Source of the DNA: Treponema sp.
GTDB lineage: Bacteria > Spirochaetota > Spirochaetia > Treponematales > Treponemataceae
Direction: 5' to 3'
DNA: 55,884 nucleotides
Assembly: GCA_022510845.1 (NCBI GenBank)
Contig: JAFLSR010000003.1
Location: 1 to 55,884, forward strand
A program made the translations under genes and the position numbers. Positions 1 to 4,759 of the stretch are shown one piece after another (within the stretch, counting starts at the first letter, position 1; every line of letters begins with the position of its first letter). The notes under the pieces are model-generated. The model saw only the letters and a program-made list of their open reading frames with translations. It did not search any database and was not told the origin of the DNA.

Positions 1-45
1 CGCTTCGCTACTGAAAACCGCAAAAACTCGCGCACTTTTTCTGAT

Positions 46-210
46 TTAAAGCATAGCTTTCAACTCGTGGTCGCAGAGGGATTCGGGAAGCACTTCGCCT
101 TTTACAAGCAGGTCAACAACGGCGTGCAGTTTCTTGACATTCTGTCCGCGCTTGATTGCCCGCTTGTACTCTTTTTTGAATCGGGAAGTCGGAACAACGG
201 AATATCTCAC
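46..210 (-). pseudogene. Truncated YafQ/RelE-type mRNA interferase toxin
   Basis: This is the toxin half of a DinJ/YafQ-like module. It would encode 54 residues from a GTG at 210 that overlaps the antitoxin stop (GTGA), with a GGGAGGA ribosome site just upstream. The N-terminal half matches the YafQ family (RFKKEYKRAIKRGQN, then LPESLCDHELK). The family normally continues for about 35 more residues carrying the catalytic His and Arg/Lys of the C-terminal strands. Here the frame stops after CDHELKAML, inside a 75-bp sequence that recurs at 2966-3040. The catalytic end is therefore missing and the toxin is very probably dead. I infer a rearrangement at the repeat removed it. Confidence 0.75.
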
Positions 211-476
211 TTTTTCAAGTCCTCCCACATCTCCTCCACATTGTCGTACACCTTCGCCTTGTCAAGATGTTTGAGGAGTCGTTCGCCTTCTTTCATGGCG
301 CGGATGGTGGCGCGGTTCGGGCGGTCAAGCCCCACGCGGAACGGGATTTCGCCTTCGCGCAGAACCTTTTTTGTAAACAGCGTGAAAAGCGCGGAGACCG
401 AAAGTCCTATTTGGTCGCAAAAGTCGTTGAGCCGTTTTTTGTCGTTGTCGTCGAGCGTAATCGTAATGTTCGCCAT
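207..476 (-). CDS. DinJ/RelB-family antitoxin
   Basis: An 89-residue antitoxin of the RelB/DinJ ribbon-helix-helix family. The N-terminus MANITITLDDNDKKRL is the DNA-binding strand, followed by LSVSALFTLF and the RVGLDRPN linker. The ATG at 476 is preceded by AGGTGAAT; a longer open frame upstream has no initiation signal. It overlaps its toxin by four bases. In the family, the dimer represses its own promoter and its C-terminus wraps the toxin. Because the partner toxin is truncated, this antitoxin may act only as an orphan repressor or against related toxins. Confidence 0.85.
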   Translation of the reverse strand: MANITITLDDNDKKRLNDFCDQIGLSVSALFTLFTKKVLREGEIPFRVGLDRPNRATIRAMKEGERLLKHLDKAKVYDNVEEMWEDLKK

Positions 477-494
477 ATTCACCTCACTTTTCAC

Positions 495-524
495 AGCATA
501 ACACAGGAATACCGTGAAAGTCAA
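495..524 (-). promoter_or_regulatory. dinJ-yafQ promoter
   Basis: TTGACT (519-524) and TATGCT (495-500) on the minus strand are separated by 18 bp. Transcription would begin about 12 bases upstream of the dinJ ATG. The site lies back to back with the hicA-1 promoter. Confidence 0.6.
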
Positions 525-529
525 TAGCA

Positions 530-570
530 CCCCAAAATCCCCGCGCACCAACTTTCCCTTGACAATGCGC
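530..570 (+). repeat. TA-cassette spacer repeat, copy A
   Basis: A 41-bp block identical to the one at 1218-1258. It ends inside the -35 region of the following toxin-antitoxin module (CTTTCCCTTGACAATGCGC). Shorter diverged versions lie at 2056-2082, 2653-2680 and 3111-3128. It is the common junction between modules in this island. Confidence 0.75.
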
Positions 571-587
571 ATTATGCGCATTATATT
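559..587 (+). promoter_or_regulatory. hicA-1 promoter with built-in operator
   Basis: TTGACA (559-564), 17-bp spacer, TATATT (582-587). The spacer contains two copies of the self-complementary octamer ATGCGCAT, a likely HicB operator. The -10 box ends six bases before the hicA ATG at 594 and there is no Shine-Dalgarno, so the transcript is probably leaderless. Confidence 0.7.
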
Positions 588-593
588 ATAAGA

Positions 594-770
594 ATGAAAG
601 ACAAAGAACTTTTGAGTCTTTTGAAGAAAAACGGCTGGCGAGTGGATAGAATAAACGGCAGCCACCACATTTTGGTAAAAGGCAACAAAACAATATCCCT
701 GCCAGTACACGGCGCGGATATGAAAACCGGTCTTGAAAACGCAATCCTAAAGCAAGCCGGTTTAAAATAG
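594..770 (+). CDS. hicA: HicA-family mRNA interferase toxin (module 1)
   Basis: A 58-residue HicA toxin (double-stranded RNA-binding fold). It begins MKDKELLSLLKKNGWRV and has the family's catalytic histidine segment GSHHILVKGN, then the ISLPVHG strand and the C-terminal helix LENAILKQAGLK. HicA proteins cleave mRNA and are neutralised by HicB, encoded 38 bp downstream. The start ATG follows the -10 box by six bases without a ribosome site. Length and motif order are complete, so this toxin looks functional. Confidence 0.85.
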   Translation: MKDKELLSLLKKNGWRVDRINGSHHILVKGNKTISLPVHGADMKTGLENAILKQAGLK

Positions 771-808
771 ACAAAATGCGGACGCAAGTTCGCAAAGGAG
801 CGTAATCT

Positions 809-1204
809 ATGAATGTCGCTTATCCTGCAATCTGCCACTTTGAAAACGGCGGCTATTGGTGCGAGTTCCCCGATTTAGAAGGCTGCCTTTCGCAAGGCGA
901 AACTGAACTGGAAATTGTGGAGAACGCAAAAGAAGCCCTTGAAGGGTATGTAATTTCAGTTCTTGAAAGAGGTGTCAACCTTCCTCCGGCAAGCGCGATA
1001 AAAACCCTGCGTTCAAAATCAAAAGGCAAAGATTTTCTTACCTACATCTCATGCGACATATCCGCCAACGAAAAGTTCGTAAGAAAGAATGTCACTCTTC
1101 CCGAATGGCTTTCTCTTCGCGCGGAAAAGGCAGGGGTGAATTTTAGCCAAACTTTGCAAGAATCCCTGTTCAAAAAACTCGGGATTTATGCAATCACGAC
1201 ATAA
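809..1204 (+). CDS. hicB: HicB-family antitoxin (module 1)
   Basis: A 131-residue HicB antitoxin. The N-terminal partial RNase-H-like domain (YPAICHFENGGYWCEFPDLE, GCLSQGETELEIVENAKEAL) binds HicA. The C-terminal segment (RKNVTLPEWLSLRAEKAGVN, then FSQTLQESLFKKLG) is a ribbon-helix-helix DNA-binding domain expected to repress the hicA promoter. An AAGGAG ribosome site precedes the ATG. It is a diverged paralogue of HicB at 3360-3767; the two share the tail pattern LP/IPxWL...AEKAGVNFSQ. Confidence 0.9.
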   Translation: MNVAYPAICHFENGGYWCEFPDLEGCLSQGETELEIVENAKEALEGYVISVLERGVNLPPASAIKTLRSKSKGKDFLTYISCDISANEKFVRKNVTLPEWLSLRAEKAGVNFSQTLQESLFKKLGIYAITT

Positions 1205-1217
1205 CCCAACATTCACT

Positions 1218-1258
1218 CCCCAAAATCCCCGCGCACCAACTTTCCCTTGACAATGCGC
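1218..1258 (+). repeat. TA-cassette spacer repeat, copy B
   Basis: Identical over 41 bp to copy A (530-570). It starts 14 bp after the hicB-1 stop codon and runs into TTGACAATGCGC. Here that TTGACA is not correctly spaced for the downstream gene, which instead uses a second promoter at 1267-1295. Confidence 0.75.
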
Positions 1259-1266
1259 GGAGGAAC

Positions 1267-1295
1267 TTGCCACGTTGCGCGTTATGTGATAGGAT
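1267..1295 (+). promoter_or_regulatory. higBA promoter
   Basis: TTGCCA (1267-1272), 17-bp spacer, TAGGAT (1290-1295). Only five bases separate the -10 box from the higB ATG at 1301, so the mRNA would start at or next to the start codon. Confidence 0.5.
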
Positions 1296-1300
1296 AGGGT

Positions 1301-1749
1301 ATGATAAAATCATGGAGGCACAAAGGTCTCAGGGATTTTTTCGTGACTGGCAACAAGGCAGGCATAATTCCGGAGCATTCCCAAAAACTTGGGCGCATAC
1401 TTGACCGCCTCGATGCAAGCATAAGTCCGCAGGATATGAACTTGCCCGGGTACAGGCTGCATAAACTGTTGGGTCAAGAAAAGGATATGTGGTCGGTTAC
1501 GGTGAACGGAAACTGGCGCGTTACCCTCCTATATTTTCGGCAATGAAAAAAGTATCAAGTTTTTTCATTGCCGAAAACGACGTTTCGCAACGAATTGAGA
1601 AACGACAGTTCAATAAGCGAGTTTTTCATTTATTTTTGCTTGTGAAAAACTCGCATTAAAATGAGCCGCTATATTCTAGCGGCTCATTTTAACTGTTTTA
1701 TTTTGAAGGACAAGACGTTGTGCTTGTTGACTATCAGGACTATCACTAG
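1301..1749 (+). pseudogene. higB: HigB host-inhibition toxin, interrupted by a 161-bp insertion
   Basis: The frame opens with MIKSWRHKGLRDFF and reads through the HigB-family signatures DMNLPGYRLHKL and WSVTVNGNWRVTLLYF. It then leaves homology and stops at 1546. The missing end is found at 1705-1749, reading EGQDVVLVDYQDYH-stop, exactly the conserved HigB C-terminus. Joining residue 79 (ending 1537) to 1705 gives a 93-residue protein, the normal family length. The intervening 1538-1698 is a hairpin-rich insertion flanked by a 6-bp TATTTT duplication. HigB family members are ribosome-dependent mRNA interferases; this copy lacks its C-terminus and should be inactive. Confidence 0.9.
1532..1704. 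mobile_element. 161-bp structured insertion element inside higB
   Basis: The insert occupies 1538-1698 between direct repeats TATTTT (1532-1537, 1699-1704). It carries no open frame but has four hairpins: perfect 18-bp arms (1534-1551 / 1560-1577), CGTTTC/GAAACG (1581-1586 / 1599-1604), perfect 12-bp arms (1617-1628 / 1643-1654) and perfect 14-bp arms (1658-1671 / 1677-1690). CAGTT (1606-1610) and AACTG (1691-1695) can close around the last two. Size and target duplication resemble a MITE. No transposase is present in the window. Confidence 0.75.
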
Positions 1750-1758
1750 GAGGGCATT

Positions 1759-2040
1759 ATGACTAGAAAACCGACACATCCGGGGGAAGTATTTCTGAAA
1801 GATGTCCTTGCCCCGCTTGGAATACCCATCACGGACGCGGCAAAAATGCTCGGGGTCACAAGAAAGACGCTTTCCGAGTTCGTGAACGAAAAATCCGCCT
1901 TAAGTCCCGAGATGGCTCTCAGAATCGCGCGGGCAACTAGCACAAGCCCCGAAAGCTGGATGGCAATGCAGATGCGGCTCACGCTTTGGCTTGCCATGCA
2001 GCACGAACCGGAGAACGTGAAAGCCGCCTGCCTTGCTTGA
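1759..2040 (+). CDS. higA: HigA antitoxin, XRE family
   Basis: A 93-residue HigA antitoxin. It starts MTRKPTHPGEVFLKDVL, the family signature, followed by the helix-turn-helix ITDAAKMLGVTRKTLSEFVN and the tail SPESWMAMQMRLTLWLAMQ. A strong AGGAGGGC ribosome site lies upstream. In the family, HigA binds HigB and represses the higBA promoter. The antitoxin is intact although its toxin gene is disrupted, so it probably persists as an orphan regulator. Readthrough from the higB promoter would have to cross the hairpin-rich insertion. Confidence 0.9.
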   Translation: MTRKPTHPGEVFLKDVLAPLGIPITDAAKMLGVTRKTLSEFVNEKSALSPEMALRIARATSTSPESWMAMQMRLTLWLAMQHEPENVKAACLA

Positions 2041-2070
2041 TACTCCAAATCGCCCCACCCAAACTTTCCC

Positions 2071-2099
2071 TTGACAATGCGCGGCACTCTTGCTAATCT
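2071..2099 (+). promoter_or_regulatory. relBE promoter
   Basis: TTGACA (2071-2076), 17-bp spacer, TAATCT (2094-2099). The -35 sits in a diverged copy of the TA-cassette spacer repeat (CTTTCCCTTGACAATGCGC, identical to copies A and B). Confidence 0.6.
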
Positions 2100-2122
2100 T
2101 ATATTGGAAATTGGAGGAAATC

Positions 2123-2368
2123 ATGCGGAGTGCAGAGAGCATCAGTTTTACCGCAGAGCCGAAATTGCGCGCGCGAATCGATTCGTACTGCGAGGAAGCG
2201 GGCTGTTCCCTCAACGCTTTTTTGGCGCGGGCGGCGGAACATTATCTTGCGGAATGGCTTGAAGACAGGGCGGACTACGAGGACGCTGTTGCCGCGCTCG
2301 AAGAATACGAGCGGAGCGGACGCAAGTCTTATTCCGCGGAAGAGGTTCGCAAGGAACTCGGTTTATGA
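2123..2368 (+). CDS. RelB-like antitoxin
   Basis: An 81-residue antitoxin of the RelB/DUF6290 type. The N-terminal strand SISFTAEPKLRARIDSYCEE and helix CSLNAFLARAAEHYL form a ribbon-helix-helix, and the acidic tail YEDAVAALEEYERSGRKSYS would bind the toxin. I chose the ATG at 2123 because GGAGGA lies at 2113-2118; the frame is open further upstream without a site. The stop overlaps the toxin start (ATGA), typical of coupled translation. Confidence 0.85.
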   Translation: MRSAESISFTAEPKLRARIDSYCEEAGCSLNAFLARAAEHYLAEWLEDRADYEDAVAALEEYERSGRKSYSAEEVRKELGL

Positions 2369-2628
2369 GAATCGCCTATTCAGACAAGTCTCTGAAACAA
2401 CTCAAAAAACTAGACCATTCTATAAGTAACCGCATTGTTGATTATTTAGACGCTGTTGCAAAACTGGAAAATCCACGCTCGCGCGGAAAAGCACTCGTAG
2501 GCAACCTTGCGGGGATTTGGCGTTACCGCGTGGGCGACTACAGGATTCTTTGCAGAATTAAGGACGACGCGTTGGAGATTCTTGTAGTTGAAATCGCGCA
2601 CAGGAGAAATGTATACGACAACGAATAA
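2365..2628 (+). CDS. RelE/ParE-family toxin
   Basis: An 87-residue RelE-type mRNA interferase. The sequence MRIAYSDKSLKQLKKLD, then GKALVGNLAGIWRYRVGDYR, ILCRIKDD, LEILVVEIAHRRNVY is the complete fold of the RelE/StbE family. The Arg residues in WRYRVGDYR and the C-terminal AHRRNVY are where catalytic residues lie. Translation is coupled to the antitoxin by a four-base overlap. This is one of the few apparently intact toxins in the island, with HicA-1, HicA-2 and the PIN protein. Confidence 0.9.
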   Translation: MRIAYSDKSLKQLKKLDHSISNRIVDYLDAVAKLENPRSRGKALVGNLAGIWRYRVGDYRILCRIKDDALEILVVEIAHRRNVYDNE

Positions 2629-2735
2629 AATCGCCCACTCCGCTTGACACCCCCAAATCCCCCCACAACTTCTCCAAACCATGCCATGCTTTCGGCGCGG
2701 CGATGGGCTAGACCAAAAAATACCCCCTCCCAGTC

Positions 2736-2865
2736 AAAAACCGTAACACTTTTGGTTTAAAACCGTTACTGTTTTGGGTAAAAACCCTTACGGTTTCTAT
2801 ATATAAACTCTTACTGTTTTAAACCAAAAGAGTAAGGGTTTTTGGGCAAAATAGTTACGGTTTTT
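2736..2865. repeat. 130-bp block of nested inverted repeats
   Basis: Outer arms AAAAACCGTAAC (2736-2747) and GTTACGGTTTTT (2854-2865) are perfect complements. Inside lie CTTTTGGTTTAAAAC (2749-2763) with GTTTTAAACCAAAAG (2816-2830), and AAAAACCCTTAC (2780-2791) with GTAAGGGTTTTT (2832-2843). The last two pairs interleave, so alternative folds compete. TTACTGTTTT also occurs twice as a direct repeat. It has no coding capacity. Confidence 0.8.
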
Positions 2866-2965
2866 ATCGGGGCAAGTTTTTGGGAAAGAACAGCCCCTCT
2901 ATATATACGCAAAACTTCGTTTTGCTAACGAGTTTTTGTTTGCTCGCAAGGCTCGCATTTTCATT

Positions 2966-3040
2966 CGCTTCGCTACTGAAAACCACAAAAACTCGCGCAC
3001 TTTTTCTGATTTAAAGCATAACTTTCAGTTCGTGGTCGCA
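2966..3040. repeat. 75-bp repeat, second copy (first at 1-75)
   Basis: Matches positions 1-75 at 71 of 75 bases. In both copies the minus strand reads CDHELK(A/V)ML-stop, but only the copy at 1-75 is fused to toxin coding sequence; upstream of the second copy the frame is unrelated to YafQ. The first copy may extend beyond the left window edge. Confidence 0.85.
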
Positions 3041-3115
3041 CCCCGAAACCCCGCTTTAGGGCGTTGGCCACATCACCGAATTTTATCCGCGAGTTTCGCG
3101 CTGCGATGTTTTCCC

Positions 3116-3145
3116 TTGACAATACGCATTTAATACGCATATAAT
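3116..3145 (+). promoter_or_regulatory. hicA-2 promoter with built-in operator
   Basis: TTGACA (3116-3121), 18-bp spacer, consensus TATAAT (3140-3145). Two direct ATACGCAT copies (3122-3129, 3133-3140) lie between the boxes, mirroring the ATGCGCAT pair at hicA-1. CTTTTCCCTTGACA-like flanking sequence matches the cassette spacer. Confidence 0.75.
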
Positions 3146-3162
3146 AAAATTGTGGAGGCAGA

Positions 3163-3342
3163 ATGACAAAACGCGAACTTGAACAAAAGTTTAAGAAAGC
3201 CGGTTGGTCATTCATTCAGGGCGCAAACCATGAAAAAGCGGTTTCGCCGGACGGCAAAAAGAAAATCCCTATTCCACGGCACAAGGGCGACATTCCAAAA
3301 GGAACGGCTCTTGCAATATTAAAAGAAGCGGGGCTTTCCTGA
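3163..3342 (+). CDS. hicA: HicA-family mRNA interferase toxin (module 2)
   Basis: A 59-residue HicA toxin: MTKRELEQKFKKAGWSF, the catalytic-His segment GANHEKAVSPDG, then KKIPIPRHKGDIPKGTALAI and LKEAGLS. Unlike HicA-1 it has a leader and a GGAGG ribosome site. It lies 17 bp upstream of hicB-2. The single His in GANHEK replaces the double His of HicA-1. The protein is complete and likely active. Confidence 0.85.
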   Translation: MTKRELEQKFKKAGWSFIQGANHEKAVSPDGKKKIPIPRHKGDIPKGTALAILKEAGLS

Positions 3343-3359
3343 CAGTTTCGGGAGGGAGT

Positions 3360-3767
3360 ATGAAATATGTTTATCCTGTAATTTTTGAAGAAGCGGAAGA
3401 GGGTGGCTACAATGTAAAAGTTCCCGATATTCCCGGCACTTTCACTTGCGGCGACGATATGGCAGAAGCGATTCTCATGGCGGAAGATGTCATCGCAATG
3501 ATGCTTGCGGATTATGAAGATGAAAAAAAGCCTGTTCCCGCGCCGTCCAAAATCGAGAACATAAAAACAAAAGGAATTGTTTCCCTTGTCCGCGCCGACA
3601 CAAACGAGTGGCGCAAGCTTGTGGATAACAAGTCCGTAAGAAAAACGCTTTCGATTCCCAATTGGCTCAACACAATGGCGGAAAAGGCGGGCGTAAATTT
3701 TTCGCAAGTCTTGCAGGAAGCCCTAAAGACGCTGCTCGGCGTACAAGAGCCACGGAAAGCCGTGTGA
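3360..3767 (+). CDS. hicB: HicB-family antitoxin (module 2)
   Basis: A 135-residue HicB antitoxin. The N-terminal domain (MKYVYPVIFEEAEEGGYNVK, VPDIPGTFTCGDDMAEAILM) is the HicA-binding fold. The C-terminal RHH region is RKTLSIPNWLNTMAEKAGVN followed by FSQVLQEALKTLLG. The ribosome site is GGGAGG. It probably recognises the ATACGCAT pair in its promoter, while HicB-1 would see ATGCGCAT; the one-base difference may insulate the two systems. That specificity is inference. Confidence 0.9.
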   Translation: MKYVYPVIFEEAEEGGYNVKVPDIPGTFTCGDDMAEAILMAEDVIAMMLADYEDEKKPVPAPSKIENIKTKGIVSLVRADTNEWRKLVDNKSVRKTLSIPNWLNTMAEKAGVNFSQVLQEALKTLLGVQEPRKAV

Positions 3768-3778
3768 GGCGTTCAAAC

Positions 3779-3817
3779 AAACTCGCGTTAAAATCCCATG
3801 CACATATTCGCGAGTTT
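3779..3817. repeat. Short inverted repeat after hicB-2
   Basis: AAACTCGCG (3779-3787) pairs with CGCGAGTTT (3809-3817). The left arm and its loop, AAACTCGCGTTAAAAT, differ by one base from part of the insertion in higB (1648-1663), suggesting a related remnant. Confidence 0.5.
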
Positions 3818-3918
3818 TGCAAACCCGAAAACTGGGCGTTCCCCTCACTGCGTTCGCTTCGGAACTTGCGCCTTTCGTAGCCCTAACGCTCGCGCGGGGC
3901 TTAATAGTTCACATCATT

Positions 3919-4284
3919 CTATAAACGGTTGATAAAGTTATTGAGTTTTTTGTCGAATGAAAGGATTTCGCTCCCGTCCACGAAATGTCGCGCGGCGAGC
4001 ACACAGTCGATGAAGTCAAGATTGGTTTCAGCGTAATAAGAAAAGGCGACGCGCATCACGGCCTCGTTGTCCGTTGCTACGAGCGAAAGCAGCGCACAAA
4101 GCGTCTTCGAAACAATTCCGCGCTTGATTTGATAGACTTTTGTCAGCACATACACCACTTCCGCAAAGACCTCTGTCGGTACGAACAAGTCTCCCGACAG
4201 TACGAACGCGCGTGCTGTCTGCGCCAACTCCATATTGTCTTTCATAATGAAGCGAACAAGGATGTTTGCGTCAGCGCAGACCAT
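3919..4284 (-). CDS. PIN-domain (VapC-like) ribonuclease toxin
   Basis: A 121-residue PIN-domain protein. The four expected acidic metal ligands are visible: Asp5 (VCADANILVRF), Glu42 (VFAEVVYVL), Asp90/Asp93 (NLDFIDCVLA) and Asp111 (ILSFDKKL). VapC-type toxins cut tRNA or rRNA with Mg2+. The ATG at 4284 has GAGGAT upstream and overlaps the antitoxin gene by 14 bases; the longer frame lacks an initiation signal. It is complete for the family. Confidence 0.85.
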   Translation of the reverse strand: MVCADANILVRFIMKDNMELAQTARAFVLSGDLFVPTEVFAEVVYVLTKVYQIKRGIVSKTLCALLSLVATDNEAVMRVAFSYYAETNLDFIDCVLAARHFVDGSEILSFDKKLNNFINRL

Positions 4285-4507
4285 GCTTATCCTCTGCCGC
4301 CATGCACCATGCCTCACGCTCGCGTTCCCGAAGCGCGGGATTTGCGTACTGTTGCAGGCAACCGAACAGGGCATCCACGCGCTTCTCCCGTTCGTCCTGC
4401 GGCATGAAGTCGTCCAGAACTGTTATCGTGACTTTTTGGTTCGGCTTTATGTCCACTTGCTCCAGCGCGACATAATGCGTCCCATCATAGTATCCTTGTA
4501 CTGTCAT
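4271..4507 (-). CDS. Antitoxin partner of the PIN toxin
   Basis: A 78-residue protein starting MTVQGYYDGTHYVALEQVDI with KPNQKVTITVLDDF, typical of small antitoxins that precede PIN toxins in gut and spirochaete genomes. The N-terminal half looks like a short beta-rich DNA-binding domain; the C-terminal half (REKRVDALFGCLQQYANPAL) would bind the toxin. An AGGAG site precedes the ATG, and translation is coupled to the toxin. The exact antitoxin family is not certain. Confidence 0.7.
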   Translation of the reverse strand: MTVQGYYDGTHYVALEQVDIKPNQKVTITVLDDFMPQDEREKRVDALFGCLQQYANPALREREREAWCMAAEDKHGLR

Positions 4508-4546
4508 GTGGTTCTCCTATGTCAAAACGAGCAGACAACTTCATCT

Positions 4547-4576
4547 ATTATATGAACATTTTATACATATTGTCAA
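4547..4576 (-). promoter_or_regulatory. Promoter of the PIN module
   Basis: Minus strand TTGACA (4571-4576), 18-bp spacer, TATAAT (4547-4552): both boxes are consensus. The spacer contains ATGTATAAAATGTTCATAT, an imperfect dyad that could be the antitoxin operator. Confidence 0.75.
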
Positions 4577-4594
4577 GTGCGTTCGCGCGCAGGG

Positions 4595-4680
4595 CAAGCC
4601 CCCGGGCATTGAGGCTCTCGAAATGCCCGCAAACGCGGATACTTCTTGCGGTGGTTTCGACAGGCTCTACCACCGCAAAC
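4595..4680. repeat. Dispersed-type repeat with two hairpins
   Basis: GGGCATT/AATGCCC (4604-4610 / 4622-4628) and GCGGTGGT/ACCACCGC (4648-4655 / 4669-4676) form two hairpins. The core GGTTTCGACAGGCTCTACC resembles a REP-like sequence seen dispersed in many genomes. It interrupts the remnant of a beta-helix module. Confidence 0.55.
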
Positions 4681-4759
4681 CTCGCGCGAATTACTGCTTG
4701 GTTTGCACTTAAGCCTGAATTGGTATCGTTACCAGTGGAAGAATTGAGGTAAACCGTAT
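4681..4759 (-). pseudogene. Remnant of a further beta-helix module downstream of the lipoprotein
   Basis: On the minus strand, in a frame shifted relative to the upstream gene, the sequence reads INTVYLNSSTGNDTNSGLSA. This is the same module opener as LYVNASTGNDSNSG and LYVSESGSDTYLG inside the large lipoprotein. It begins at the stop codon of that gene (GLIQHQ-stop). The homology breaks off into the hairpin repeat at 4595-4680. It looks like the beginning of a third module lost by frameshift and decay. Confidence 0.65.

Larger units (their letters stand above)
2629..3115. other. Non-coding stretch rich in repeats
   Basis: No gene was recognised here. It contains a diverged cassette spacer (CCCCCAAATCCCCCCACAAC, about 2653-2680), the nested inverted-repeat block at 2736-2865, a short inverted repeat around AACTTCGTT...AACGAGTT (about 2910-2935) and the second copy of the 75-bp repeat at 2966-3040. 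After that comes degenerate sequence up to the hicA-2 promoter. Confidence 0.6.

Noticed and set aside
530..1258. Integron attC sites as an explanation of the cassette spacers
   Set aside because: The spacer lacks a paired RYYYAAC/GTTRRRY core and a stem of the right kind, and no IntI gene is visible. A single ACCCAAC near 1203 is not enough.
2736..2865. CRISPR array
   Set aside because: The repeats are inverted and interleaved without uniform spacers, and no cas genes are present.
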